A DNA stretch of 64,000 bases from Paracoccaceae bacterium (GCA_028097405.1 JAOHEK010000005.1:1-64000); one strand, 5' to 3'. Counted from the stretch's first letter, positions 24,953 through 34,985 are shown. Made by a program: numbers and translations. Notes: generated by a model from the letters alone, not told the origin.

Positions 24953-26209
24953 GTGAAAGCGGGCTTGGAAGCACGAAAGGTGGCGGTTTACGCGATGAAC
25001 GCGGTGACCAGCGAAGGACGGCTTCTTAGCGAGGCCTTGCCGCGCATGACCGAAGGCATGACACCGGCTGAACGTGCGCGCGTGGGCCGATTGGCGACCG
25101 GTGCTCTTCGATGGGCCGGACGTTCGGACCGACTTTTGGGCCCGCACCTTCGAATGAAGCCTGAAGATGCCGTTTTGAATGCGATGCGTCTTGCGATCTA
25201 CGAGATTTATGTGGACGGCGCACCAGACCACGCAGCCGTTGATGCCGCTGTGTCTATGTCAGAGCGCTCAAAGGCCGGTTTGGTCAATGGCGTGCTTAGA
25301 AGCTTGCGCCGCCGCGAACCTGTCTGGGATGATACGCCGCTTCCCGGTCTGCCAAAGTGGTTGCGAAAGCGGCTTGTCTCGGCCTGGGGCAAAGAAAATG
25401 TCGCAGCAATGGAGGTTGTTTTTGCAGCTGATCCCCCATTGGACATCAGTTTGAAGCCTGCCGAAGACGTTGCAAAATGGGCTGAAACCCTGAATGCCGA
25501 CATTCGGCCTGATGGTGGTTTGCGCCTGAAGTCGATGGGGCAGGTTTCCGCCTTGCCCGGATTTGATGACGGCATCTGGTGGGTTCAGGATGCGGGTGCC
25601 AGCGTTGGTGCGCGGCTTTTGGAGGTCAAAGCGGGCGAAAGCGTGCTTGACCTATGTGCTGCGCCGGGCGGCAAAACCATGCAACTGGCCGCAACAGGAG
25701 CCAAGGTGACTGCGCTTGATGTCTCGAAAGACCGGATGGTTCGGGTGACGGAAAACCTGAAGCGCACCGGTCTAAGCGCTGAACATGTCATCGCGGACGC
25801 GTTGAAGTGGCAGCCGGATCAAACATTTGACGCGATCCTGCTTGATGCACCCTGTTCCGCCTCTGGTACGCTGCGACGACATCCGGATTTGGCGCATGCG
25901 CGCGATGGCGATGGGATCGAGAAACTGATGGCTTTGCAGGAACAATTGATCGGACGCGCAGTCTCATGGTTAAAACCAGGTGGTCGCATCGTGTATTGCA
26001 CCTGTTCGTTGTTCCCCGAGGAAGGCGAAGCACAGATTGAAGCCGCATTGATCCGGCACAAAGGCATGTCCGTTGTTCCCGTTAAGGGCGACTGGATCGA
26101 CCCCAAATGGCAGACAGAGGCCCGCACACTTCGCATCCGTCCGGATCATTGGGCGGAAAACGGCGGTATTGACGGGTTCTTTGTCGCCTTGCTTGAAAAA
26201 CGGCAATGA
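24953..26209 (+). CDS. rsmB: RsmB-like 16S rRNA m5C methyltransferase
   Basis: SAM-dependent RNA cytosine-C5 methyltransferase of 418 aa. The N-terminal 130 residues resemble a NusB-like RNA-binding domain (ARKVAVYAMNAV, MRLAIYEIYVDGAPDHAAVDAAV). The catalytic domain has the SAM motif VLDLCAAPGGKTMQLA, the ILLDAPCSASGTLRRHPDL motif and the catalytic Cys in IVYCTCSLFPEEGE. The start is GTG. It heads a co-directional row with the heparinase-like gene and purH. Exact target (C967 in E. coli) is taken from the family. Confidence 0.92.
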   Translation: MKAGLEARKVAVYAMNAVTSEGRLLSEALPRMTEGMTPAERARVGRLATGALRWAGRSDRLLGPHLRMKPEDAVLNAMRLAIYEIYVDGAPDHAAVDAAVSMSERSKAGLVNGVLRSLRRREPVWDDTPLPGLPKWLRKRLVSAWGKENVAAMEVVFAADPPLDISLKPAEDVAKWAETLNADIRPDGGLRLKSMGQVSALPGFDDGIWWVQDAGASVGARLLEVKAGESVLDLCAAPGGKTMQLAATGAKVTALDVSKDRMVRVTENLKRTGLSAEHVIADALKWQPDQTFDAILLDAPCSASGTLRRHPDLAHARDGDGIEKLMALQEQLIGRAVSWLKPGGRIVYCTCSLFPEEGEAQIEAALIRHKGMSVVPVKGDWIDPKWQTEARTLRIRPDHWAENGGIDGFFVALLEKRQ

Positions 26210-26278
26210 CACTCTAGCCGTCAGAGGCTATTCTTCGCTTTAACGGCTCGGATAAACGAGCGAGGAGGCAGAGCGTCG

Positions 26279-28030
26279 GTGTCATCGGAAGAAGAAAGCT
26301 GGTCTGCGCGGAAAACGCGCTGGTGGAACAGCGTGCATGCGCGCGGTGCGTCTCTTTCGCGACCTGCGACGGCTTTCACCTCAACCCCCGAACCCCGTAC
26401 CATCGGGACCTTTGCCAAAGGGCGTCAGATCACCGGCGGGAACTTTCTGTTTGCCGGATATCTGGTGCAGGCGCCATCAACCAGCATCTGGGATCTGCCC
26501 ATGCCCGACGCGGTTTTTGAGGCGGATTTGCACGGCTGCACATGGCTAGATGATCTGGCTGCGGTCGGCGACGTCCATGCCACAAAACGCGCGCAAGAAT
26601 GGACCCATGAATGGGTGCGCAGGTTCGGATCGGGGCAAGGAGCTGGCTGGACCCCGGATCTGACGGGTCGCCGTCTGATCCGATGGATCAACCACGCGAT
26701 CTTGGTCCTGAACGGCCAGGAAAAAAAGGTCAGCGAGGCTTTCTTCCGATCGCTGGCATCACAGACAATCTTCCTGTCACGACGTTGGAAAGCGGCATCG
26801 CCCGGTTTACCCCGCTTCGAGGCGCTTACAGGCCTTATCTATGCGGGCTTAGCGCTAAGTGGGATGAACCGTCACGTGGGAAACGCCGTTAACGCGTTGG
26901 AACGAGAATGCCGGTCGGAAATCGACGCGGATGGCGGGTTGTCCACGCGTAATCCTGAAGAGTTGTTAGAGGTTTTCACCTTGCTCAACTGGGCAGCCGA
27001 GGCTTTGCAGGACGCAGGTAACATGCCCGGAAAGGAACATCTGGCGGCGATCCAGTCAGTTGCGCCGGTTTTGCGCGCCCTTCGCCATGCCGATGGTGGT
27101 CTGGCAAGGTTCCATGGTGGTGGACGTGGATTGGAAGGCCGGTTGGACCGCGCTTTGGCAACAGCAGGCGTGCGCGGCGTGTCACGTCACCAACTGGCGA
27201 TGGGCTTTGCAAGGGTGGCCCATGGCCGCACCAGCCTTATTGTGGATGCGGCGCCGCCGCCACGTGCCGACGCCTCGGCCAATGCGCATGCCTCGACATT
27301 GGCGTTTGAACTGACCAGCGGGCGTAGAGCCCTGATCGTGAACTGCGGATCTGGCGGATCTTTTGGCAAGAACTGGCGCCGTGCCGGGCGCGCGACGCCA
27401 AGCCACTCGACGCTTGGGATCGAAGGGTATTCCTCGTCTCGATTGGGCGTTGCGGGGGTTGTGTCTGGCCATAAGTCAGAACTTTTAATCGATGCCCCAG
27501 GTGATGTGCGCTTTGAAAGGGTTGAAGTCGAAGGCGGCACCCGGCTTGTCATAGGTCACAACGGATATCAGGCCAGTCATGGGTTGACCCATGTGCGTAC
27601 GCTACACATCGGTTTCGAAGGACGCGAACTGCGCGGCGAAGACGTCCTACTTGCTACGAATGCCGCCGAAAAGCGCCGCTTTGATACGGTGTATGATAAG
27701 TCCAAGTTCGACGGCGTTCCCTATTCGATTCGCTTCCATCTGCATCCCGATGTCGACGCCGAGGTCGACATGAACGGCAATGCCGTGTCCATGGCGATGA
27801 AAAGCGGTGAAATCTGGATATTCCGCCCCAAAGGGTCGGTCCAAATGGCCCTCGAATCCAGTGTGTATCTAGAAAAATCCAGACTTTCGCCCCGTGCGAC
27901 CAAACAGATCGTTCTATCTGGTCAAGCCATGGAGTATGCCACCCGCGTCAGTTGGTCTTTGGCAAAGGCGCAGGACACGCCGTCGGCGGTTCGCGACTAT
28001 GTCGGTGAAGACGAGCAGGCACTAGAGTGA
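26279..28030 (+). CDS. Heparinase II/III family protein
   Basis: A 583-aa protein with the heparinase II/III layout: an N-terminal alpha-alpha toroid ([40 protein letters not shown]) and a C-terminal beta-sandwich ([34 protein letters not shown]). Such proteins are polysaccharide lyases on uronic-acid polymers, but many bacterial members have unknown substrates. No signal peptide is visible, which would place it in the cytoplasm and argues against a simple extracellular lyase. The GTG start has GGAGG ten bases upstream. It overlaps or abuts purH and sits in a housekeeping row. Confidence 0.87.
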   Translation: MSSEEESWSARKTRWWNSVHARGASLSRPATAFTSTPEPRTIGTFAKGRQITGGNFLFAGYLVQAPSTSIWDLPMPDAVFEADLHGCTWLDDLAAVGDVHATKRAQEWTHEWVRRFGSGQGAGWTPDLTGRRLIRWINHAILVLNGQEKKVSEAFFRSLASQTIFLSRRWKAASPGLPRFEALTGLIYAGLALSGMNRHVGNAVNALERECRSEIDADGGLSTRNPEELLEVFTLLNWAAEALQDAGNMPGKEHLAAIQSVAPVLRALRHADGGLARFHGGGRGLEGRLDRALATAGVRGVSRHQLAMGFARVAHGRTSLIVDAAPPPRADASANAHASTLAFELTSGRRALIVNCGSGGSFGKNWRRAGRATPSHSTLGIEGYSSSRLGVAGVVSGHKSELLIDAPGDVRFERVEVEGGTRLVIGHNGYQASHGLTHVRTLHIGFEGRELRGEDVLLATNAAEKRRFDTVYDKSKFDGVPYSIRFHLHPDVDAEVDMNGNAVSMAMKSGEIWIFRPKGSVQMALESSVYLEKSRLSPRATKQIVLSGQAMEYATRVSWSLAKAQDTPSAVRDYVGEDEQALE

Positions 28031-28050
28031 GCAGAAGGGGCCCGGACCAC

Positions 28051-29640
28051 ATGAACGACCTACAACCGGTGCGCCGCGCCTTACTTTCCGTATCCGACAA
28101 GACCGGGTTGGTGGATTTTTCGCAGAAGTTGACCGAGCTTGGTATCGAGTTGGTGTCCACAGGTGGCACCGCTTCCGCGCTCCGCGATGCTGGTATGACC
28201 GTGATCGATGTGGCCGAACTAACCGGATTTCCCGAGATGATGGACGGTCGGGTCAAAACCTTGCACCCGGTTGTTCATGGCGGCCTTTTGGCATTGCGCG
28301 ATGACGACGCTCACATGGCGTCGATGGAAAAACACAGCATTGGGGCCATCGACCTGCTGGTGGTCAATTTGTACCCATTTGAGGAAACGGTTGCGAAAGG
28401 TGCCGATTACGTCACGGCCATTGAAAATATCGACATTGGTGGCCCAGCCATGATCCGGGCAGCGGCCAAGAACCATGGATTTGTCAGTGTTGTGGTGGAT
28501 GTCGTAGACTACACCGCACTATTGGATGAACTGGCGGCGAATGACGGGCAAACCAGCTATGGGTTCCGACAGAGGCTGGCGCAGACGGCCTATGCGCGTA
28601 CCGGAGCTTATGACGCTGCTGTTTCGACTTGGATGGCAAGCGCTTTGGGCGATGCCGCGCCGCGCCGTCGTGTCTTTGCAGGCACAAAGGCACAAGGGCT
28701 GCGCTATGGCGAAAACCCCCATCAAGGTGCTTCATTCTACACCGATGGTTCGGACGTGTTGGGTGTTGCGACCGCACAGCAGCATCAAGGCAAAGAGCTG
28801 TCATATAACAACATTAACGACACCGATGCGGCTTTCCGTCTGGTGTCAGAATTTGCGCCTGAAGACGGACCCGCCGTTGCGATCATTAAACATGCAAATC
28901 CCTGCGGCGTCGCACGCGGTGACTCCTTTGCCGAGGCGTACCAAAGGGCCTTTGACTGCGACCGAACCTCGGCGTTTGGCGGTATCATTGCGCTGAACGG
29001 TACGTTGGACGGTGAAACAGCGCAGGCAATGACCGATATTCTGACCGAAGTGGTGATCGCGCCAGAGGCAACAGACGAGGCTAAAGCCGTCTTCGCAGCC
29101 AAGAAAAACCTGCGACTTCTGACAACCGGCGGATTGCCCGACCCGAAGGCGGCGCGTCTTGCGGTGCGTCAGGTTTCCGGCGGATGGCTGGTTCAGGACG
29201 ATGATGTGGGCCGGATCGACGCTAATTACTTGAAAGTGGTCACGAAACTGGCCCCGACCGACGCACAAATAGCTGACATGCTTTTTGCATGGCGCGTGGC
29301 CAAACACGTGAAATCCAACGCCATTATCTATGCGCGCGACAATGCGACTGTGGGGATTGGCGCTGGCCAAATGAGCCGGGTTGACAGTTCGACGATCGCG
29401 GCTCTGAAAGCCAAGCGTATGGCGGATGATCTGGGACTTGATGTCTCGCTCGCAACGGGTTCGGTTGTGGCATCGGATGCGTTCTTTCCGTTTCCCGACG
29501 GGCTTTTGGCGGCGGCAGAAGCTGGGGCCAAAGCCGTCATCCAGCCGGGTGGGTCCATGCGCGATGACAAAGTAATTGAGGCCGCGGATGAAGCAGGGCT
29601 TGCCATGGTCTTCACCGGTATGAGACATTTCAGGCACTGA
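28051..29640 (+). CDS. purH: Bifunctional AICAR transformylase/IMP cyclohydrolase
   Basis: Catalyses the last two steps of IMP synthesis. The 529-aa product has the MGS-like cyclohydrolase domain first ([29 protein letters not shown]) and the transformylase domain after about residue 200 ([24 protein letters not shown] with the catalytic Lys-His pair). ATG 28051 matches the usual protein start. A GTG at 28027 overlapping the heparinase stop (GTGA) would add eight residues and cannot be fully excluded. It is directly followed by lspA with a one-base overlap. Confidence 0.96.
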   Translation: MNDLQPVRRALLSVSDKTGLVDFSQKLTELGIELVSTGGTASALRDAGMTVIDVAELTGFPEMMDGRVKTLHPVVHGGLLALRDDDAHMASMEKHSIGAIDLLVVNLYPFEETVAKGADYVTAIENIDIGGPAMIRAAAKNHGFVSVVVDVVDYTALLDELAANDGQTSYGFRQRLAQTAYARTGAYDAAVSTWMASALGDAAPRRRVFAGTKAQGLRYGENPHQGASFYTDGSDVLGVATAQQHQGKELSYNNINDTDAAFRLVSEFAPEDGPAVAIIKHANPCGVARGDSFAEAYQRAFDCDRTSAFGGIIALNGTLDGETAQAMTDILTEVVIAPEATDEAKAVFAAKKNLRLLTTGGLPDPKAARLAVRQVSGGWLVQDDDVGRIDANYLKVVTKLAPTDAQIADMLFAWRVAKHVKSNAIIYARDNATVGIGAGQMSRVDSSTIAALKAKRMADDLGLDVSLATGSVVASDAFFPFPDGLLAAAEAGAKAVIQPGGSMRDDKVIEAADEAGLAMVFTGMRHFRH

Positions 29641-30110
29641 TGCATACACTCGCACCCTTCACGCGCATGGCGATTTTCATTGCTGTCGTTGACCAAATCA
29701 CAAAGCTGATCGTGGTTCACGCTATGAATCTCAAAGAATTGGGCGTGATCCTGATCTATGAGCCGTTCATTCTGTTCCGCATGGCTTGGAACGAAGGGAT
29801 TAATTTCGGCATCCCGCTCGCAAACCGCTGGGTTTTGATTGGTTTGGCGCTTTTGATTTGCGCTTGGATCATCTGGTGGATGATGCGTGACAGGCCGGGA
29901 ATTTGGGTTCAGCTATCCGCCGGTCTGGTGATTGGTGGGGCGGTCGGCAATATTATCGACCGGATAATCTATGGAGCAGTGGCGGACTTTCTGAACGTGT
30001 CTTGCTGTGGCTGGGAAAACCCGTGGTCGTTCAACGTCGCCGATATCGCGATCTTTGCTGGTGCGCTTGGGTTGATCTTTTTGTCCAGCGACGACGATGC
30101 TCGCTCTTAA
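29640..30110 (+). CDS. lspA: Lipoprotein signal peptidase II
   Basis: Inner-membrane aspartic peptidase that removes signal peptides from prolipoproteins. The 156-aa protein has four membrane segments. The catalytic aspartates are Asp116 in YGAVADFLN and Asp135 in FNVADIAIF, preceded by [10 protein letters not shown]. The ATG shares one base with the purH stop. The downstream gene encodes a lipoprotein that would be one of its substrates. Typical length and motifs. Confidence 0.95.
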   Translation: MHTLAPFTRMAIFIAVVDQITKLIVVHAMNLKELGVILIYEPFILFRMAWNEGINFGIPLANRWVLIGLALLICAWIIWWMMRDRPGIWVQLSAGLVIGGAVGNIIDRIIYGAVADFLNVSCCGWENPWSFNVADIAIFAGALGLIFLSSDDDARS

Positions 30111-30186
30111 GGCATCCTGCCTTTAACCCAGACTTTCCTCTTTGCTGAAACGGGGATAGAACAAGGTCACTTTCGCGGAGACGACA

Positions 30187-30690
30187 ATGCTGCACCGTTT
30201 ACTGTTTCTTGGCCTGATCCTGACGCTTGCTGCCTGCAGCAGCGACGACGGGCTGTTGAACATCAAACAAGAGCCGGGCGAAGGTCCCGATGAATTCGCG
30301 ATTTTGCCCACCAAACCGCTGGTTTTGCCCGAAGATGTTGTCAGCTTGCCTGCTCCGACACCGGGTGGCAGCAATATTACCGATCCTACACCTGAATTTG
30401 ATGTGGCAAGTGCCTTGGGCGGCAATGCTGCGGTTCTGTCTCGTGCATCGAACGATGGCGCGCTGGTGAACTACTCAACGCGTTTCGGCATTGATCCCCA
30501 AATTAGGGCCGAATTGGCGGCTTCTGACGCCGAATTTAGGCGAAATAACCGGGGACTCTTTCTGGAACGCCTATTTGACGTCAACGTATACTTCCGTGCT
30601 TACGACTTCATGTCTTTGGATCAATACGGTGAATTGGACCGTCTGAGGCGCGCCGGAGTGCGCACACCTGCCGTCCCTCCCGAGCCATAA
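30187..30690 (+). CDS. DUF3035 lipoprotein, BamF-like
   Basis: A 167-aa lipoprotein: a short hydrophobic leader ends in LAAC with Cys17 as lipidation site, and the body contains PGEGPDEFAILPTKPLVLPED, the core of DUF3035. From memory this Pfam family is named after BamF, an accessory subunit of the beta-barrel assembly machine in Alphaproteobacteria. The protein is mostly Pro-rich and extended in the middle with a helical, charged C-terminus. It lies between lspA and the M16 protease pair, in keeping with an envelope operon. The BamF role here is by family name only. Confidence 0.85.
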   Translation: MLHRLLFLGLILTLAACSSDDGLLNIKQEPGEGPDEFAILPTKPLVLPEDVVSLPAPTPGGSNITDPTPEFDVASALGGNAAVLSRASNDGALVNYSTRFGIDPQIRAELAASDAEFRRNNRGLFLERLFDVNVYFRAYDFMSLDQYGELDRLRRAGVRTPAVPPEP

Positions 30691-30770
30691 ACACCTAATC
30701 ACAGAAAATTCGGTTGAATGCGCGCGAATTTGGCCCATTTCATACCCTGTACGACCTGAAAGGATTGTCT

Positions 30771-32108
30771 ATGCGTTTCGCCCATGCCGCGCTTGCGGCG
30801 GCTCTGGTATTCGTTCCCGTCTCACTTCGCGCCGAAGGCGTGACTTCTTTCACTCTGGACAATGGGCTTGAAGCCGTCGTGATCGAAGATCATCGCGCGC
30901 CTGTCGTTGTTCACATGGTTTGGTACCGTGTTGGATCGGCCGATGAACCGCCCGGCAAATCCGGCATCGCTCATTACCTTGAACATCTGATGTTCAAAGC
31001 CACCGACGAACTTGCGTCAGGCGAACTTAGCGAAACTGTTGCTAAGAATGGTGGCAGTGACAATGCGTTCACGTCTTACGATTACACCGGGTATTTCCAG
31101 CGCATTGCAGCGGACCGCCTTGACCTTGTGATGGGCATGGAGGCCAGTCGTATGGACGGTTTGGCGCTTGTCGAAGGCGACATCGCGACGGAGCGTGACG
31201 TCGTCATTGAAGAACGGAACCAACGAACGGATAGCGATCCGGGCGCTTTGTTCAACGAACAGCTTAATGCGGCGCTTTATCTGAACCATCACTACGGTAT
31301 CCCGATCATCGGTTGGAAGCACGAAGCCGATTCTCTTACGCTGGAAGACGCTAATTCCTTCTATGAACAGCATTATGGCCCCAACAATGCGATCCTTGTC
31401 GTGGCGGGGGATGTGGACCCGGAAGAGGTGAAAGCGCTGGCTGAAAAGCATTACGGTGTTGTCGCCCCCAATCCAGCCATCGTCGAACGCAATCGTCCCT
31501 CCGAACCACCACAACTGGCCGAACGTCGGTTGCGTTATTCGGACCCGAGGATCGGAAGCGATTACGTTTCGCGACGGTATCTGGTTCCAGAACGCAATCC
31601 GGGTGATCAAAAAGATGCCGCAGCTTTAACGATGCTAAGCCGGGTGCTGGGCGGATCGTCTACAACCTCGGTTTTGGCAAAGAAATTGCAGTTTGAGGAT
31701 CCACAGGCCGTTTACACCTCAGCATGGTACAACGGGTTGACGACAGACGCCGCAACCTTTGGCTTGGCGATCATCCCCGTTCCGGGTGTCAGCTTGGAAG
31801 ACGGCGAAGCCCTTCTGGACGAAGCGGTTGCCGAGTTTCTTGAAGAAGGTGTCGATCCCAAGCAATTGGAAACCATCAAGATGAGCTTTCGAGCGCAGGA
31901 GATCTATTCCAGCGACAGCGTCTCAAGCGTGGCCAACCGATATGGTCGGGCCTTGACGGTTGGTTTGACCCTAGAAGACTTGGATGAATGGCCAGATCTG
32001 ATCGAGGCGGTCACCGAGGAAGACATTATTGCCGCTGCTCGTAATTTCTTGGATCGGAGAAGTTCGGTCACAGGTTTTGTCAGATCGTCGGAAGAGGTGA
32101 CCCAATGA
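30771..32108 (+). CDS. M16 family zinc metallopeptidase, catalytically competent
   Basis: Periplasmic insulinase-like protease of 445 aa. A signal peptide spans about residues 1-21 (HAALAAALVFVPVSLRA). The inverted zinc motif HYLEH is at about 68-72 and the distal glutamate lies in VIEERNQR. ATG 30771 has AAAGGA six bases upstream; an in-frame earlier codon at 30714 would destroy the signal peptide and is rejected. It overlaps the next M16 gene by four bases. Such pairs usually form an active/inactive heterodimer that degrades unfolded or small envelope proteins. Confidence 0.93.
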   Translation: MRFAHAALAAALVFVPVSLRAEGVTSFTLDNGLEAVVIEDHRAPVVVHMVWYRVGSADEPPGKSGIAHYLEHLMFKATDELASGELSETVAKNGGSDNAFTSYDYTGYFQRIAADRLDLVMGMEASRMDGLALVEGDIATERDVVIEERNQRTDSDPGALFNEQLNAALYLNHHYGIPIIGWKHEADSLTLEDANSFYEQHYGPNNAILVVAGDVDPEEVKALAEKHYGVVAPNPAIVERNRPSEPPQLAERRLRYSDPRIGSDYVSRRYLVPERNPGDQKDAAALTMLSRVLGGSSTTSVLAKKLQFEDPQAVYTSAWYNGLTTDAATFGLAIIPVPGVSLEDGEALLDEAVAEFLEEGVDPKQLETIKMSFRAQEIYSSDSVSSVANRYGRALTVGLTLEDLDEWPDLIEAVTEEDIIAAARNFLDRRSSVTGFVRSSEEVTQ

Positions 32109-33418
32109 TCCGTTTTGTCTTTGCGATTTTCGCAACCGTTGCTTTGACATCGCCGCTTCGCGCAGCTGTCGAAATTCAAGAGGTTACATCGCCAGGGGGC
32201 ATCACCGCTTGGTTGGTCGAAGAAAACTCGATCCCCTTCACGGCACTAGAAATCCGCTTTAAAGGCGGGGGCAGCCTGGACCGCCCCGGCAAACGTGGCG
32301 CCATCAACCTGATGACAGGTCTGATCGAAGAAGGCGCTGGCGAACTAGATTCGCAAGGCTTCGCGACGGCCCGCGACGCTTTGGCGGCCAGTTACCGATT
32401 TGACGTAGGGCGCGACAGTTTGTCGATTTCCTCGCGTTTCCTGTCCGAAAATCGCGATGAGGCGGTGGCATTGTTGCGGCAAGCGCTTGTGGCGCCACGC
32501 TTTGATCAGGTGGCTTTGGACCGGGTACGCGGACAGGTTTTGTCCGGCCTGCGCAGCGACGAAGGCGATCCGAATAATATCGCGTCGCTCAACTTCAATT
32601 CCATGGCCTATGGGGATCATCCGTACCATTCATTGAACAAGGGCACGACCGAGAGTGTGACGGCCCTTACCCGCGACGATATCGTAACGGCGTTTGAGGA
32701 CACGATAGCGCTCGATCGAATTTTTGTTGCCGCAACCGGTGATATATCGGCTGAAGAACTGGGCGCGCTTCTGGACACTCTTCTGGGCGACATTCGTGCC
32801 GTCGGAGCCCCTTTGCCGGATGAGGCAGAAGTGATGCTGACAGGTGGCGTCACCGTAGTGCCATTTAACACACCGCAATCGGTTGCTTTGTTTGGCCACG
32901 AAGGCATTCCTCGTAACGATCCCGATTTTTTTGCCGCTTTTGTTGCGAACCAGATTTTTGGCGGTTCGGGACGTCAGTCGCGGCTTAGCCTAGAAGTCCG
33001 CGAAAAGCGCGGGCTGACCTACGGTGTGGGGTCGTATCTAGCGATCTACGATCAGGCGCATCTGGTGTTGGGGCAGTTCGCCTCGGCCAATAACCGGATG
33101 GCGGAGGCGATCGAAGTCATCCGTGACGAATGGGCGAAGGTCGCCGCCGATGGGCTGACCCAAACCGAATTGGACGAAGCCAAAACCTATCTGACCGGCG
33201 CATACCCGTTGCGGTTTGACAGCAATGCCAGCATCGCGCGCATTCTGGTGAACATGCAGGTAGATGACCTTGGGCTGGATTACATCGACACGCGGAATGA
33301 TCGCGTTAATGCGGTCACGCAGGAAGATATCCGCCGTGTCGTGAAGCGGATTTATCGCCCTGATGACCTGCGCTTTGTGGTGGTTGGACGCCCGGAAAAC
33401 CTTGAAAACGTGAACTAA
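32105..33418 (+). CDS. M16 family protein lacking the zinc motif (inactive partner)
   Basis: A 437-aa M16-fold protein with a signal peptide (MIRFVFAIFATVALTSPLRA). Where the zinc motif HxxEH should be, the sequence reads GAINLMTGLIEEG, so the His ligands are gone and it cannot be an active protease. The C-terminal M16 half with substrate-binding signature EVREKRGLTYGVGSYL is intact. The ATG overlaps the stop of the active paralog (ATGA), which would ensure equal synthesis of both halves of a heterodimer. It is convergent with the TPR gene. Confidence 0.92.
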   Translation: MIRFVFAIFATVALTSPLRAAVEIQEVTSPGGITAWLVEENSIPFTALEIRFKGGGSLDRPGKRGAINLMTGLIEEGAGELDSQGFATARDALAASYRFDVGRDSLSISSRFLSENRDEAVALLRQALVAPRFDQVALDRVRGQVLSGLRSDEGDPNNIASLNFNSMAYGDHPYHSLNKGTTESVTALTRDDIVTAFEDTIALDRIFVAATGDISAEELGALLDTLLGDIRAVGAPLPDEAEVMLTGGVTVVPFNTPQSVALFGHEGIPRNDPDFFAAFVANQIFGGSGRQSRLSLEVREKRGLTYGVGSYLAIYDQAHLVLGQFASANNRMAEAIEVIRDEWAKVAADGLTQTELDEAKTYLTGAYPLRFDSNASIARILVNMQVDDLGLDYIDTRNDRVNAVTQEDIRRVVKRIYRPDDLRFVVVGRPENLENVN

Positions 33419-33426
33419 AGGCGCGG

Positions 33427-33446
33427 GGCCACCTTAATAGGTGGCC
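33427..33446. terminator. Short perfect stem-loop between convergent genes
   Basis: GGCCACC and GGTGGCC form a 7-bp perfect stem with a TTAATA loop that contains the stop codon of the TPR gene. It lies eight bases after the M16 stop. Its position suits a shared end signal, but no T-run follows on either strand. Confidence 0.35.
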
Positions 33447-33964
33447 TTGCCCGCAAGCGCGTCACTTAGCGCACGGTAGGCCCAAGTGTCGGCGCCACCG
33501 CGCAGGGCGATCGCTTCCAACTGCACTTTTGCAGCACCCCTATGGCCCATCGAAACAAGGCCCATACCCATATATGACCGAGCCAGAATGTAATCAGGGT
33601 CGACCTTCAGCGCCGCCGTATAATAGGCCATGGCAGCACTTATGTTGCCTGTTTTGCGGTGAATAAAACCCCGGTAGTTCAAGAAACGCGGGTCTTTTAT
33701 GTTATCAGCCGTCGCGATCACCTGCAGCGCACGGTCAAATTCCCCGGCATAAGCCAGTTCGCGGACAGCCTTGTAGCGGTCATCATCGTTGAAGGATTGT
33801 TCGTCGGCATCCACACACGTCTTTGTTTTATCGTCAAAGATCTGACCTTCTTCGCACATGGTCGTGGTTTCGGTCGGCTTGGGTGGTGCGGGATCATCGC
33901 CTTCAACGGCGAAGGCGGGCAGTGCGAAAAGCATGGCAGCGGTCGAGACGGCAAGAAAACGCAT
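33434..33964 (-). CDS. Periplasmic TPR-repeat protein
   Basis: A 176-aa exported protein: signal peptide MRFLAVSTAAMLFALPAFA, then a short Pro/Thr-rich and Cys-containing linker (TMCEEGQIFDDKTKTCVD, two cysteines that could bond), then about three tetratricopeptide repeats (AYAGEFDRALQVIA, YRGFIHRKTGNISAAMAYYTAALKVDPDYILARSYMGMG). It probably serves as a periplasmic scaffold. Partners are unknown. It is transcribed away from the carD terminator and converges on the M16 pair. Confidence 0.85.
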   Translation of the reverse strand: MRFLAVSTAAMLFALPAFAVEGDDPAPPKPTETTTMCEEGQIFDDKTKTCVDADEQSFNDDDRYKAVRELAYAGEFDRALQVIATADNIKDPRFLNYRGFIHRKTGNISAAMAYYTAALKVDPDYILARSYMGMGLVSMGHRGAAKVQLEAIALRGGADTWAYRALSDALAGKATY

Positions 33965-34003
33965 GACATTTCTCCTTTGCGCACAGCCTAACCCAAGCCG
34001 ATA

Positions 34004-34041
34004 AAAAAAGAACGTCCGTTGTTGGTGCGGACGTTCTTTTC
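34004..34041 (-). terminator. Strong Rho-independent terminator of carD
   Basis: A 13-bp perfect stem, AAAAGAACGTCCG (34007-34019) and CGGACGTTCTTTT (34029-34041), encloses a 9-base loop. On the minus strand it is followed by a run of seven T residues and begins about 20 bp after the carD stop, so it ends the carD transcript. It also separates carD from the start of the TPR gene. Confidence 0.9.
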
Positions 34042-34059
34042 AACTACGACTGGGCCGGT

Positions 34060-34575
34060 TTAAGCGGCGGCGGCGCGGCTGATCAGAACTTCACCGACCT
34101 GGCGCTGCGCATCGGCTTCGTCAGCGCCGTTCACAGCCGCGATTTCGCGCGTTAAACGCTCAAGTGCGGCTTCGTACAGCTGACGCTCGGAATAGCTTTG
34201 CTCGCGCTGATCATCGGCGCGATGCAGGTCCCGGACGACTTCTGCAATCGCAATCAGATCGCCCGAGTTGATTTTCTGTTCGTATTCCTGCGCACGGCGG
34301 GACCACATGGCTTTCTTAACCCGTGCCTTGCCCTTCAGCGTCGTCATCGCTTTGGTGACAACGTCCGGCGGCGACAGTGTCCGCATGCCCACGGCAGCGG
34401 CTTTGTTGGTTGGCACGCGCAGGGTCATTTTGTCTTTTTCGAATGAAATAACAAAGAGTTCCAGCGTCAGGCCCGCGATATCTTGTTCTTCAATCGTGAT
34501 GATCTGGCCCACACCATGGGCCGGATAGACCACAAAATCGTTCGGGCGGAATTCCATCTTCTTAGGCTTGGTCAT
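34060..34575 (-). CDS. carD: CarD/CdnL-family RNA polymerase-binding regulator
   Basis: A 171-aa transcription factor that binds the RNA polymerase beta subunit and stabilises open promoter complexes. The N-terminal Tudor-like RNAP-interaction domain is RPNDFVVYPAHGVGQIITIEEQ. The helical C-terminal part contains AMWSRRAQEYEQKINSGDLIAIAEVVRDLHR, including the Trp that contacts the promoter fork in this family. It ends with an Ala-rich tail. The ATG has AAGGA seven bases upstream and also overlaps the stop of an 18-aa leader ORF. A strong terminator follows. Alphaproteobacterial CarD acts at many promoters, including those of rRNA and ribosomal protein genes. Confidence 0.93.
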   Translation of the reverse strand: MTKPKKMEFRPNDFVVYPAHGVGQIITIEEQDIAGLTLELFVISFEKDKMTLRVPTNKAAAVGMRTLSPPDVVTKAMTTLKGKARVKKAMWSRRAQEYEQKINSGDLIAIAEVVRDLHRADDQREQSYSERQLYEAALERLTREIAAVNGADEADAQRQVGEVLISRAAAA

Positions 34576-34628
34576 TCAGTCTTCCTTTTCAGCCCTGCAA
34601 CGAGGCGAAAAAAATACGCCGGAAGCAT
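34572..34628 (-). CDS. Candidate 18-aa leader peptide coupled to carD
   Basis: Minus-strand ORF encoding MLPAYFFRLVAGLKRKTE. Its ATG has a perfect GGAGG seven bases upstream, stronger than the site in front of carD itself, and its TGA overlaps the carD ATG (ATGA). Ribosomes finishing the leader would be placed to start carD. This arrangement is seen in the sequence; translation of the leader is inferred. Confidence 0.5.
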   Translation of the reverse strand: MLPAYFFRLVAGLKRKTE

Positions 34629-34985
34629 GTATGTCCTCCGTCGTTTATGTTGCTGTTCCGGGGCGGATGCGATCCGCAATGATCGTTTCCCGGCTGTCTG
34701 CCGGCTGTATAGCAGATTTCTAGGGCAATTCCAAGGCAGTCACGCCGGTCAAGTGTGAATGACCAGTGTTTTAGGGGCGTTCTGCACAGTTTGACGTTAC
34801 GTTAGAAAGCCGACCGACGGACTTTTCGGGCTATGACCTACAACGCTTAGTGTGAGAATGGATTTTGTCGATCAAGACATTTGAACCGATAGCTGTTGTT
34901 ACGTCAAAGACGTGCGTTTCGGTATGAAACAGGCTGAGTGTTTCTGACCAGTTTAAGCTTCTGAACGCGTCTAAAAAAGTGTAAC
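34629..34985. other. Intergenic region between fdxA and carD
   Basis: No supported gene. On the minus strand TTGCCC and TATACA about 17 bases apart near 34705-34735 could form the carD promoter. A small stem (GAAACA with TGTTTC, about 34923-34943) lies 45 bp downstream of the fdxA stop and may help end that transcript, without a T-run. The rest shows nothing I can name. Confidence 0.4.
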
